A stretch of 64,000 nt of DNA from CAVQWT01 sp963810815. Its GTDB lineage: Bacteria; Pseudomonadota; Gammaproteobacteria; Burkholderiales; Casimicrobiaceae. The notes under the pieces were generated by a model. The model searched no databases. It saw only the letters and a program-made list of their open reading frames with translations, and was not told where the DNA came from. The position numbers and the translations under genes are program-made. The stretch covers positions 62,001 to 126,000 of the forward strand of contig CAWEPB010000014.1 of NCBI GenBank assembly GCA_963810815.1, written 5' to 3'. Below, piece after piece: positions 40,310-48,987 of this stretch (position 1 is its first letter; every line of letters begins with the position of its first letter).

Positions 40310-42668
40310 ATGCTAAATCGCTGGCTGCTCTATGTCGGCTCGGTCCTGCTGGGCCTGGCGGCCGTGGGCGCGCTGCTCGGGGCCTTCGTCCTGGCTCTGC
40401 TCTATCCGACGCTGCCGTCGCTCGAGTCCCTGACCGAATACCACCCTAAAATCCCGCTCCGGGTGGTTTCGGCCGAGGGGGAGCTCCTGGGGGAATTCGG
40501 GGAGGAGCGCCGGGCGATCGTCACGATCGCCGAGGTCCCGGATGTCATGAAACAGGCCATTTTGGCCGCCGAGGACGAGCGCTTCTACCAGCATGGCGGC
40601 GTCGACTATCTGTCGGTGCTCCGGGCGGCGGTCGCCAACCTCACCAGCGGCAGCCAGCAAGGCGCCGGGACGATCACCATGCAGGTGGCCCGGAACTTCT
40701 TCCTGACCCGGGAGAAGACGATCACCCGCAAGCTCCGGGAGGTGCTGCTGGCCTGGAAGATCGAGGCCAACCTGTCCAAGGACGAGATCCTCCAGCTTTA
40801 CGTCAACCAGATCTTCCTCGGCCAGCGGGCGTACGGCTTCGCGGCCGCGGCGCAGATCTATTTCGGCAAGCCGCTCAAGGACCTGAATCCCGCCGAGGCG
40901 GCGATGCTCGCGGGCCTGCCCAAGGCGCCGTCGGCGTACAACCCCGTCACCAACCCCAAGCGGGCCAAGGCGCGGCAGCTCTATGTATTGCGACGGATGC
41001 ATGACCTCGGATTCCTCACCGACGAGCAGTTCAAGGAAGCACAAACTGCGCCACTCGTGGTTGGCCAGGGACTGCGAAGCGCGTCGCCGACGCGCGCCGA
41101 GTTCGTCGCCGAGATGGCGCGCCAGGTGGTGTTCGAGGCTTGGGGCGAGGACGCCTACACCAAGGGCCTCACGGTCTGGACCGACGATCCGCAAGGCCGA
41201 CCAGGAGGCGGCGCATGCCGCTCTGCGGCGAGGAGTGCTCGATTACGACCGTCGCCACGGCTACCGGGGTCCGGAGGCCTACGTCAGCCTGCCGGACGCT
41301 GCCGACGCGCTGGACGCCACCCTCGAACGCGCGTTCGCCGAAGCGCCCGACGTCGACGGGCTGCCGGCCGCGGTGGTGCTCGAGGCCACGCCCACCGAGG
41401 TGACGGCGGTCGCGGCCGACGGCGAAGCGGTCTCCATCACCGGCGAGGGCCTGCGCTTCGCGAGCCGCAACCTGGGCGACAAGGCGGCGGCCGCGACCCG
41501 CATCCGCCGCGGGGCGGTCGTGCGGGTGCTGCGCGACGACAAGGGACGGTTCGGGATCGTCCAGCTGCCGCAGGCCGAATCCGCGTTCGTGTCGCTCCAG
41601 CCGGAGAGCGGCGCGATCCTGTCGCTCGTCGGCGGCTTCGATTTCGAGCGCAACAAGTTCAACCATGTCACGCAGGCGCTGCGGCAGCCGGGGTCGAGCT
41701 TCAAGCCGTTCATCTATTCGGCGGCGCTCGAGAAGGGCTTCACGCCGGCGACGATCGTCAACGACGCACCGTTCTTCGTACCCGCGGACCGGGCCGGCGG
41801 CGAGGACTGGGAGCCGAAGAACTACGACGGGAAATTCGAGGGCCCGATGCGCGTGCGGATGGCGCTGGCGAAGTCGAAGAACCTGGTGACGGTTCGCGTG
41901 CTGCAGGCGATCGGGCCGCAGTACGCGCAGGACTACATCTCGCGGTTCGGCTTCGATCCGAAGCTCCACCCCCCGTACCTCACGATGGGGCTCGGCGCCG
42001 GGTCGGTCACCCCGCTGCAGATGGTCGGTGCGTACGCGGTGTTCGCCAACGGCGGGTACCGCGTCGCGCCGTACCTCATCGCCCGCGTCGTCGACGCGCG
42101 GGGCAACGTCCTGTCGGAGGCGAATCCGCCAATGGCCGGTGGCGGGGCGGAGCGCGTGATCGACCCGCGCAACGCCTGGATCATGACCTCGCTGCTCAAG
42201 GACGTCATCCGGGTCGGCACCGGGACCCGCGCGCTGTCGCTGGGCCGCACCGACCTCGCCGGCAAGACCGGCACGACCAACGAGTACGTCGACGCGTGGT
42301 TCTGCGGTTACAACGCCGCCACGGTCGCGGTGGCCTGGATCGGCTTCGACCAGCCGAAGTCACTGGGCACCAACGAAACCGGTGGCGTGGCCGCGCTGCC
42401 GATCTGGATCGGGTACATGCAGCGCACCCTGAAGGGCACACCGCCGGCCAACCTGCCGATGCCGGACGGCATCACCGTCCTGCACATCAACGCCGACTCC
42501 GGCCTGCGCGACGACTCGGGAGCACTCTCCGAGTACTTCTTCAGCGAGTTCCCGCCACGGGCGCGCGACGACAGCCTCACCGCCCCGGCGCCGGGGCAGC
42601 CGGGCCAGCCCGGCCCGCCGGCAACGCCTGCGCCGGCCGGCCGCGACGTCCGCGACCAGATCTTCTGA
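40310..42668 (+). CDS. mrcA: Penicillin-binding protein 1A, split by a +1 frameshift
   Basis: Bifunctional peptidoglycan glycosyltransferase/transpeptidase. An N-terminal membrane helix is followed by the GT51 domain with AILAAEDERFYQHGGVDYLS (catalytic Glu), then GAGTITMQVARNFF and KIEANLSKDEILQLYVNQIF. Near 41181-41185 one extra base moves the frame after LTVWT. The second frame begins TIRKADQEAAHAALRRGVLD and holds the OB-like insert, the Ser nucleophile in QPGSSFKPFIY, the SKN motif AKSKNLVTVRV, and the KTGTT box AGKTGTTNEYVDAWF. Repaired length is about 785 residues, normal for PBP1A. As written the product would lack the transpeptidase domain. Confidence 0.95.
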
Positions 42669-43267
42669 TGACACGCGATCGGACCCGGATCGCCCAGGTT
42701 GCGGCGCGGTTGATCGCCGAGCACGGGCTCGTCGACTGGTCGCTGGCCAAGCGCAAGGCGGCGCACCAGCTGATGCTGCCGGCCAACGCGGCACTGCCCG
42801 GCAACGAGGAGATCGAGCAGGCGCTGGCCGAATACCATGCGCTGTACGGCGGGGCCGCCCATGCGGCGGGCCTGCGGGCACAGCGCGAATCCGCGCTGCG
42901 GTGGATGCGCCGGCTCGAGGCCTGGTCGCCGCGGCTGGTCGGTGGCGTTGCCGCCGGCTGGGCCGGGGCGCACAGCGACATCCGGATCGAGCTGGTCGCC
43001 GACGACCCGAAGATGGTCGAGATCGCGCTCACCGGGGACGGTGTCGAGTACGCCGCAGGCGGACCGTCGCCGGAAAGTCGGCGCGGCACGCGTGCCGCGG
43101 AACTGCTGGTCGAGACGCCGGCCGGGGGCATCCGGCTGTCGATCGTGACGCCCGAGGAGCGCCGGCAGCGCCCCCGGGACGACGCCCCGCGGATGTCGAT
43201 CGCCGCACTCGCCGCGCTGATCGAGACACCGGAACCGGGGTCTCCGGACGGCCCGTCGCGCAGCTGA
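42668..43267 (+). CDS. Conserved betaproteobacterial protein of unknown function
   Basis: A 199-residue soluble protein whose ATG overlaps the mrcA stop (TGATG). The N-terminal ~100 residues are helical and rich in Ala/Arg (RIAQVAARLIAEHGLVDWSL, then AKRKAAHQLMLPANAALPGN). The middle has an alpha/beta segment HSDIRIELVADDPKMVEIAL that recalls a nucleotidyltransferase-like sheet, but I see no metal-binding Asp pair typical of active enzymes. No signal or membrane segment is present. I recall similar proteins in other betaproteobacteria; function is not assigned. The overlap suggests co-expression with the peptidoglycan synthase. Confidence 0.75.
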   Translation: MTRDRTRIAQVAARLIAEHGLVDWSLAKRKAAHQLMLPANAALPGNEEIEQALAEYHALYGGAAHAAGLRAQRESALRWMRRLEAWSPRLVGGVAAGWAGAHSDIRIELVADDPKMVEIALTGDGVEYAAGGPSPESRRGTRAAELLVETPAGGIRLSIVTPEERRQRPRDDAPRMSIAALAALIETPEPGSPDGPSRS

Positions 43268-43292
43268 CGCGGCCTTCCGCGTCGGGTTCCGC

Positions 43293-44306
43293 CTAGGCGC
43301 CTTCCTTCAGCCACGCGGCGGCCGCCATCGCGTAGTAGGTCAGGATCGCGTCCGCGCCCGCGCGCTTCATCCCGGTCAGCGCCTCCAGCGCGCAGGCGCG
43401 CTCGTCGAGCCAGCCGTTCTGCGCGGCGGCCTTCAGCATCGCGTATTCGCCCGACACCTGGTAGACGGCCGTCGGCACCCCGAACGTGTCCTTCACCCGG
43501 CGGACGATGTCGAGATACGGCATCCCTGGCTTCACCATCACCATGTCGGCGGCCTCGTCGAGGTCGAGGTAGACCTCCCACAGCGCCTCGTTCGAGTTCG
43601 CCGGGTCCATCTGGTAGGTGTACTTGTTGCCCCCCCCCAGACTGCCCGACGAGCCGACCGCATCGCGGAAGGGTCCGTAGAACGACGACGCGTACTTGGC
43701 CGAGTACGCCATGATGCGCACCCGGTCGTGGCCGGCTCCATCGAGCGCGGCGCGCACGGCGCCGATCCGGCCGTCCATCATGTCCGAAGGCGCGACCATG
43801 TCGACACCCGCGTCGGCGTGGCAGAGCGCCTGCTTCACCAGTGCGGCGACCGTCGCGTCGTTCGCGACGTACCCGGTTTCGTCGAGCAGCCCGTCCTGCC
43901 CGTGGCTGGTGTACGGGTCGAGCGCGACGTCCGTGATGACGCCCAGCCCCGGGAAGCGCTCCTTCAGCGCGCGTACGGTCCGCGGGACGAGCCCCTCGGG
44001 ATGCCAGGCGCCGGCGGCATCGAGCGATTTGAGTTCGGCGGGTATCACGGGGAACAGGGCCAGCGCGGGAATCCCGAGCGCGACGCAGCGCTCGGCGTCG
44101 GCGAGCAGCAGGTCGATGCTCTTCCGCGACACGCCGGGCAGCGACGGCACCGGCTCCTCGCGCCCGGTGCCGTCGAGGACGAACACCGGATAGATGAGGT
44201 CGTCGGCGGTGAGGCGCGTTTCGCGCATCAGACGCCTGGAGAAGTCGTCGCGCCGCATCCGGCGCATCCGCACGGCTGGAAAGCGTCCTGCGAAATCGAA
44301 GGTCAT
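43293..44306 (-). CDS. hemB: Delta-aminolevulinic acid dehydratase (porphobilinogen synthase)
   Basis: A 337-residue cytoplasmic enzyme joining two 5-aminolevulinate molecules. The two Schiff-base lysines are in MAYSAKYASSFYGP and MVMVKPGMPYLDIV. At the active-site metal position the sequence is DVALDPYTSHGQDG, with Asp in place of the Cys triad of zinc enzymes, so this belongs to the Mg-stimulated, zinc-independent class known from Pseudomonas. Length and start (ATG 44306) are standard. It is 64 nt downstream of the exonuclease gene on the same strand. Confidence 0.96.
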   Translation of the reverse strand: MTFDFAGRFPAVRMRRMRRDDFSRRLMRETRLTADDLIYPVFVLDGTGREEPVPSLPGVSRKSIDLLLADAERCVALGIPALALFPVIPAELKSLDAAGAWHPEGLVPRTVRALKERFPGLGVITDVALDPYTSHGQDGLLDETGYVANDATVAALVKQALCHADAGVDMVAPSDMMDGRIGAVRAALDGAGHDRVRIMAYSAKYASSFYGPFRDAVGSSGSLGGGNKYTYQMDPANSNEALWEVYLDLDEAADMVMVKPGMPYLDIVRRVKDTFGVPTAVYQVSGEYAMLKAAAQNGWLDERACALEALTGMKRAGADAILTYYAMAAAAWLKEGA

Positions 44307-44370
44307 CGTCGTTTCCGTCGTTGGAATTCAGCCGCCCATCGTAGCCGCGCGGCCCCGGCGGGGGCAACCG

Positions 44371-45018
44371 TCAGTCGCTGGAACCCAGCCATTTCTGCTG
44401 CTTCGCTGCCTTGACCAGCGCGGCGAAACCCCGCGTTCCCTGCTTCGCCGCGAGCGCACGCAGACGCAGCAACAGTTCGGCGGTGGCGAGCGCATCGGCT
44501 GCCGCATTGTGCCGCACGACGCACTCGATGCCGAACGCCGCGAGCCAATCGTCGAGGCTGCGGCCTCCGTATCGATAGGTGTCGGGCACCAGCGCGCCGG
44601 CCAGCGGCGCCAGGTCGAGCCAGGCCCGCCGGTCGTCGTCCAGTCCCTGCGCCGCGAACGCGCGCGCCAGCACGACCCGGTCGAAGTCGGTGTGGAAGCC
44701 GACACGCGGCGCGCCGGCGGACCACTCGAGATAGGCCGCGAGCGCGTCGCGCGCCGGCACGCCGGCACGCTGTGCCTCGTGGCCGATGCCGTGGACGACG
44801 ATGTTGGCTGCCTCGCCGGAGGCGGCGCCCTGCAGCACGATCTCGAAACTGTCGCCCGGCAGCACCCCGTCATCGTCGACGGCAACGGCACCGATGGCGA
44901 TCAGCCGGTCCGTCTCGGGGTCGAGTCCCGACGTCTCCGTATCGACGACGATCCAGCGGGACGCGGCGCCCGCGTCGCCGCCGCGGGCGCCACCGAAAAG
45001 GCGGGAGAGCAGGCTCAT
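44371..45018 (-). CDS. DnaQ-like 3'-5' exonuclease
   Basis: A 215-residue DEDDh exonuclease. Motif I is VVDTETSGLD with Asp26 and Glu28, motif II FHTDFDRVVLARAF with an Asp, and motif III RHNAAADALATAELLLRL with the His and Asp. Its best relatives are stand-alone DnaQ-family nucleases rather than the pol III epsilon subunit, because the epsilon C-terminal tail for alpha binding is lacking. It overlaps by 4 nt (ATGA) with the cNMP/CBS/DUF294 gene upstream. This pairing recurs in proteobacteria and suggests a shared role, possibly nucleotide signalling or RNA turnover; that is inference. Confidence 0.88.
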   Translation of the reverse strand: MSLLSRLFGGARGGDAGAASRWIVVDTETSGLDPETDRLIAIGAVAVDDDGVLPGDSFEIVLQGAASGEAANIVVHGIGHEAQRAGVPARDALAAYLEWSAGAPRVGFHTDFDRVVLARAFAAQGLDDDRRAWLDLAPLAGALVPDTYRYGGRSLDDWLAAFGIECVVRHNAAADALATAELLLRLRALAAKQGTRGFAALVKAAKQQKWLGSSD

Positions 45019-46940
45019 CCGGGATAGTCGAGTTCGAGCCGCTGTTGAAGCTTGCGCACCTGGCGCATCGCCTCCTTCAGAATCCGGCGGTCGAGGGCCG
45101 ACAGCTCCGCCAGCGGCACCACGTTCGGATTGCCTTCGCCCATCGTGCCTCGGCCCGCCCGCCGATGCTGTTCACGCAGACGCAGCAGCTGCACGAATTC
45201 GAAGGCGTCGCACCAGGCCCGGATTTCGTCGGGTGGAATGCCCTTCCGCGCGCCGGCCTCGGTCAGCCGCTCGACGGTGTTGGTCGCACGGACACCGGTC
45301 GCGAGCGCGAGGATGCGCGCCCCGTCGACGAACGGGACGCTGCCGCTCATCTTCAGGTCGACCCCCTCCACCCCCGACGTGTCCTCGGCGGTGGCGAGCT
45401 CGCCGCGCCAGTTGATCGGCGGCCGGTTGGCAAGCGCGTTGTCCGACATCTGCTTCAGGAACCGCGGGTTGTTGGTCGCGTGGACGGCGATCTCCTCGCG
45501 CAGGGCGTCGGCGAGTCCGGCCTCGCCCCAGAGCGCCCGGAAGTCGAAGAAGATGTTGGCGGCCAGCAGGCTGTTCGGATCGCCCCGGTCGATCCAGTTC
45601 GCGAACGACGTCTTCCACTCGCCGAGGCTCGCGCACCACCGCGGATTCATCGCCATGACCCCGCCCTTGCAGAGCGGATAGCCGCAACGGTCGAGCCCTT
45701 CGTTCACCTCGCGCGCGAAGGGCAGGAGCCGGCGGCGGACGTCGTCGGGCGCCGTTGCCTCGTCGTTGCTGACGAAGATGAGGCCGTTGTCCTGGTCGGT
45801 CGCCACCGTCTGCTCGCTGCGTCCCTCCGAGCCCAGCCCCAGCCAGCAAAGCGCCAGCCCGCCGAGGTCGTGCCGCGGCGCGGTCAGCTCCAGGATGCGA
45901 ACGGCGATCTGGTCGTTGAGGCTCGATATCATTCGAGTCAACTGGCCGGCGGCCACCCCCTGCGCGACCAGCGACAGCGACAGCGCGCGGATGTCGGTCG
46001 CGCATTGCACCAGCGTCGCGAGGTCGGGGGCGCGCTGCATCGCCGACGCGAGTTCGCGCACCGACAGTCGCTGCAGGCTGAACAGGTCGCGCTCGGACAC
46101 CACGCCGGCGAGGCCGCCGTCGTCGTCGGTCAGCAGCACGTGCCGGATGCCCCGGCGCGCCATCATCAGCGCCGCGTCGCCCGCGGTCGCCGACAGGGGC
46201 AGCGTGATCGGCGGCGCGCTCATGACTTCGGCGATCGGCGTGGCAAGCGGCCGGCCCGGCAGCACGATGCGGCCGATCACGTCCTGTCGCGTGAAGATGC
46301 CCAGCGGCCGGCGGGCGTCGTCGACGACCGGCATCGACCCGATCCGCGATTCCTCCATCGTCGCCAGCACTTCGGCCAGCGGTGTCGCCGGCGAACAGGA
46401 CAGCGGAGCCTGACGGACCAGCACCGCCAGGCCCGTCGCCAGACCCCGCTGCTCGGTCACGTTCGCCGCGTACTCGGCCTGCAATGCGGCGCGGGACAGG
46501 TCCAGCAGGTAGGCGAGCCGACGCGTGCAGAAGTCCTGGAATACCGAGGAGCTCTCGATCAGCGCATCGAACAGCGCGACCGGGAACGCGAGGCAGAACG
46601 TGTCCCGCGTGGCGCGGTAGACGCTGGTCACCCCACGGCGGGCAAGCAGCGCACCCAACGGAAACATCTCTCCGGCGGACAGTTCCCATCGCGCGGCCGC
46701 GTCGCCGGTCGCGCCGGGACGCTCGCCGCGAACGGTGCCCTGCCGGATCACGTAGCAGTGCGCCGGGCGGGTGGATTCCGGGGCCAGGATGACCTCCCCG
46801 GGCTCGAAGTAACGGATCTGCGACGCCCGCACGACGCGCTCGAGGTCGGCATCGCCCATCGCCGCGAAGGGCGCATGCGGCCGCAGTGCGAACTTGAGGC
46901 CGGCGATGACGGAAGGGGCGGGAATCGGCGGGTTGGACAT
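45015..46940 (-). CDS. cNMP-binding / CBS-pair / DUF294 nucleotidyltransferase-like protein
   Basis: A 641-residue cytoplasmic multidomain protein. Residues about 20-140 form a cyclic-nucleotide-binding barrel (IRYFEPGEVILAPESTRPAH). Residues about 155-290 are two CBS repeats (SMPVVDDARRPLGIFTRQDV and RHVLLTDDDGGLAGVVSERD). A DUF294 nucleotidyltransferase core follows with GLGSEGRSEQTVATDQDNGL, which has the G-S and D-x-D pattern, then the helical DUF294_C substrate-binding part. The ATG at 46940 is favoured over a longer frame to 47060. It is coupled to a DnaQ-like exonuclease. The ligand and the target of nucleotidyl transfer are unknown; a GlnD-like uridylyl/adenylyl transferase controlled by ligands is the family guess. 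Confidence 0.87.
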   Translation of the reverse strand: MSNPPIPAPSVIAGLKFALRPHAPFAAMGDADLERVVRASQIRYFEPGEVILAPESTRPAHCYVIRQGTVRGERPGATGDAAARWELSAGEMFPLGALLARRGVTSVYRATRDTFCLAFPVALFDALIESSSVFQDFCTRRLAYLLDLSRAALQAEYAANVTEQRGLATGLAVLVRQAPLSCSPATPLAEVLATMEESRIGSMPVVDDARRPLGIFTRQDVIGRIVLPGRPLATPIAEVMSAPPITLPLSATAGDAALMMARRGIRHVLLTDDDGGLAGVVSERDLFSLQRLSVRELASAMQRAPDLATLVQCATDIRALSLSLVAQGVAAGQLTRMISSLNDQIAVRILELTAPRHDLGGLALCWLGLGSEGRSEQTVATDQDNGLIFVSNDEATAPDDVRRRLLPFAREVNEGLDRCGYPLCKGGVMAMNPRWCASLGEWKTSFANWIDRGDPNSLLAANIFFDFRALWGEAGLADALREEIAVHATNNPRFLKQMSDNALANRPPINWRGELATAEDTSGVEGVDLKMSGSVPFVDGARILALATGVRATNTVERLTEAGARKGIPPDEIRAWCDAFEFVQLLRLREQHRRAGRGTMGEGNPNVVPLAELSALDRRILKEAMRQVRKLQQRLELDYPG

Positions 46941-47099
46941 GGGTCGGCAGGGTGTCGGCTGACGTTCGGTTGAGGCTGAGCCTGGGATCGCCCCGGGAAA
47001 TCGGGCCGCGCATGCCGGGTCCGAAACAGCGGGGGCCGGGCCGTCCGCGCATGCCGCCACGCCTGCTGGGATTCTCGCGGGACCGGCCGGCGGGAACTC

Positions 47100-47246
47100 T
47101 GATCGTGGTCAACTGTCCGAGATTGCAGACGGCATTTGCGTCTCCCGCTTCCCTCCCTGAGCGGGTGCCCCCGCAGCGGCAGTGTCCCTGCGCGGGGCGT
47201 TTCGGGCCTCGCGTCACTCCCCTTGAGCGCGAGGCCCTTTCTTTTT
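47100..47246 (+). ncRNA. Candidate small regulatory RNA convergent with engB (Spot 42/ErsA-like position)
   Basis: The 273-nt gap before engB has no plausible protein on the plus strand, yet carries a chain of hairpins: AGACG/CGTCT (47127-47143), CCCGCT/AGCGGG (47145-47165) and CCCCGCAG/CTGCGCGGGG (47169-47197). It ends in a strong terminator at 47204-47246 whose stem overlaps the 3' end of engB. No annotated plus-strand gene upstream needs that terminator. In enterobacteria Spot 42, and in Pseudomonas ErsA, lie in this same tail-to-tail position with engB. No sequence similarity to those RNAs is seen; the 5' end here is a guess. Confidence 0.5.
47204..47246 (+). terminator. Strong intrinsic terminator overlapping the engB stop
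   Basis: A perfect 10-bp stem GGGCCTCGCG/CGCGAGGCCC (47204-47213 with 47228-47237) is followed by tttcttttt. An inner CTC/GAG extends it. The T-run is on the plus strand, so it stops rightward transcripts. The run codes Lys-Lys-Lys near the end of engB on the other strand. Confidence 0.8.
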
Positions 47247-47888
47247 GCCTTCCGGGATCGCCGCCTCGCCCGGCGGGGCCCCCTCGCCCAGCCAATACGC
47301 GATCAGCGTTTCCGCCCGTTCGACGCCGGTTCGCTTGGTCGCCGAGAACGGAATCACCGTCACGTTGCGGGCCTGTGCCGGGAATGCCGCCGTGACATCG
47401 CGCTCGATGGCGGCGGCGGCGGCCCGCTGCGCCGTCGGGGTCAGCTTGTCCATCTTGGTCGCGAGGACGGCGACCGGCCGGCCGCTGGGCAGGAAGCCGG
47501 TCAGCAGCTGCCGGTCCAGGTCCGACAGGCCATGGCGGGCGTCGACGACGAGCGCCAGTCCGATCAGCGTCTGGCGCGTGGCAAGGTAGCGCGCGAGGAA
47601 TGCCTGCCAGTGCCGTTTCAGCTTGTGCGGGACCGCCGCATAGCCGTAGCCGGGCAGGTCGGCGAGCAGCGCGCCGCCGCGAAGCTGGAAGAAATTGATC
47701 TGCTGCGTCCGACCGGGGGTCTTGCTGGTGAATGCAAGCCGGGTCTGGTTGGCCAACGCGTTGATCGCGCTCGATTTGCCGGAATTCGACCGGCCGGCGA
47801 ACGCCAGTTCCGGCGGGCCCGGGGGCGGCATCTGGCTATCGTCGGCGACCGTCAGGTGGAACACCGCCTGCTGCAGCGGATGCTTCAT
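47214..47888 (-). CDS. engB: Ribosome-biogenesis GTPase EngB (YihA/YsxC)
   Basis: A 224-residue Ras-like GTPase needed for 50S subunit assembly and division. G1 is AGRSNSGKSSAINAL, G3 LLADLPGYGYAAVP, G4 LATKMDKLT and G5 PFSATKRTGV; the switch region SKTPGRTQQINFF is intact. Length is typical, with a basic C-terminal tail PEGKKKGPRAQGE. The ATG at 47888 is divergent from the cytochrome gene across 257 nt. That gap contains a plus-strand TACAAT -10-like box at 48026-48031, a probable cytochrome promoter. engB next to a di-haem cytochrome c is typical for betaproteobacteria. Confidence 0.96.
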   Translation of the reverse strand: MKHPLQQAVFHLTVADDSQMPPPGPPELAFAGRSNSGKSSAINALANQTRLAFTSKTPGRTQQINFFQLRGGALLADLPGYGYAAVPHKLKRHWQAFLARYLATRQTLIGLALVVDARHGLSDLDRQLLTGFLPSGRPVAVLATKMDKLTPTAQRAAAAAIERDVTAAFPAQARNVTVIPFSATKRTGVERAETLIAYWLGEGAPPGEAAIPEGKKKGPRAQGE

Positions 47889-48145
47889 CGCCCGCCCCCG
47901 GCAAGCGGCCCCGGCCGACCCACGACCAGGTCGCGCCGGACGCCTGCGCGCGGCCGCTCCGGTCGTGGCCCGCGGATCACGGTGGCCGGGCGAGGTTCGG
48001 ATTTCGCGGCGTCGAGCCGATCCGTTACAATAGGCTGTTTTTGCACGATTGATTGGACCGGCTGCCGGCGGGTCGCTCGATGTGCCCGGATTGGCCGGGC
48101 AGCGGGTGATCGGGAGCAGCAGGGCCGCCCTCGAGGAGCTTCCCG

Positions 48146-48784
48146 ATGAAACGCATGTTGCTGCTGGTGGGCGCGTTCGCCTTCCCTGCGGCCGTCAGCT
48201 TCGCCCAACCCGCGGGCGACAAGCCGGACCTGGCCAAGGCCCGAACCATCGTCGATCAGGTCTGCGCGGCCTGTCATGGCGTCGACGGCAACAGTCCGAC
48301 TCCCGCCAATCCGAATCTCGCGGGGCTGCCGGCCGAGTATATCAGCCTGCAACTCGCGCACTTCAAGGTCGGCATCCGCGCGAATCCGGTGATGCTGGGC
48401 ATGTCCGCGGCCCTCACCGACGCCGACATGAAGGCGCTCGGGATCTACTACTCGCAGCAGAAGCCGAAGGGCCTCGCAGCCAAGGATCCGGCGCTGGTCG
48501 AAGCGGGCCGCTCGCTCTACCGCACCGGTGTCGCCGCCGCGGGCATTCCCGCGTGTTCGGCCTGCCACGGGCCCGCGGGGGCCGGGATCCCGAAGAACTA
48601 CCCGCGGCTCGCCGGACAGCACGGCGACTACACCCTTGCCCAGCTCAAGGCGTTCAGGGCCGGCGAGCGCGGCGCCGACAAGGGCGGCAAGGACCTCAAC
48701 GGCCGCATCATGGCGACGATCGCCGCCCGGATGACGGACGCGCAGATGCGCGCGGCCGCGGAGTTCACGCAGGGCCTTCGCTGA
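48146..48784 (+). CDS. Periplasmic di-haem cytochrome c (c4-like)
   Basis: A 212-residue electron-transfer protein with a signal peptide (about 1-20, ending SFAQ). It has two haem-binding CxxCH motifs, VCAACHG near residue 41 and ACSACHG near residue 137, each followed by a domain with the axial Met region (NPVMLGMSAALTDADM and RIMATIAARMTDAQM). The two-domain repeat is that of cytochromes c4, which pass electrons to terminal oxidases. No ResB/CcsA maturation genes follow, unlike in many relatives. A terminator lies 18 nt downstream, so it is transcribed alone. Confidence 0.93.
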   Translation: MKRMLLLVGAFAFPAAVSFAQPAGDKPDLAKARTIVDQVCAACHGVDGNSPTPANPNLAGLPAEYISLQLAHFKVGIRANPVMLGMSAALTDADMKALGIYYSQQKPKGLAAKDPALVEAGRSLYRTGVAAAGIPACSACHGPAGAGIPKNYPRLAGQHGDYTLAQLKAFRAGERGADKGGKDLNGRIMATIAARMTDAQMRAAAEFTQGLR

Positions 48785-48801
48785 TCCCGACGCTGCGCGC
48801 G

Positions 48802-48841
48802 CGACGGGCGGCGGGGGCGATCCTGCCGCCCGTCGTCGTTT
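48802..48841 (+). terminator. Intrinsic terminator after cytochrome c
   Basis: An 11-bp stem CGACGGGCGGC/GCCGCCCGTCG (48802-48812 with 48825-48835) with a 12-nt loop is followed by tcgttt. It separates the cytochrome from the MOSC gene. Confidence 0.7.
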
Positions 48842-48951
48842 GCGCCGCCGCTCGCGGAACGATCGCAGCCGGCGGCAGCGGCGCCGGCCGACATCCCGGG
48901 AACCCACGCCGGAAACGGCGCCAATGACACCCAGGACGCAAACCCAGCGAC

Positions 48952-48987
48952 GACGCCCATGACGCCCATGACGCCCATGACGCCCAG
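48952..48987. repeat. Four tandem 9-bp units (gacgcccat) carrying three in-frame ATG codons
   Basis: Three identical units and a fourth differing in the last base run through the start of the MOSC gene. ATGs fall at 48959, 48968 and 48977, all in frame. Slippage would alter both the number of start codons and the distance to upstream signals. Confidence 0.85.

Noticed and set aside
47204..47246. Terminator assigned to engB
   Set aside because: The T-run is on the plus strand, and on the minus strand no U-run follows the stem; it fits a rightward transcript instead.
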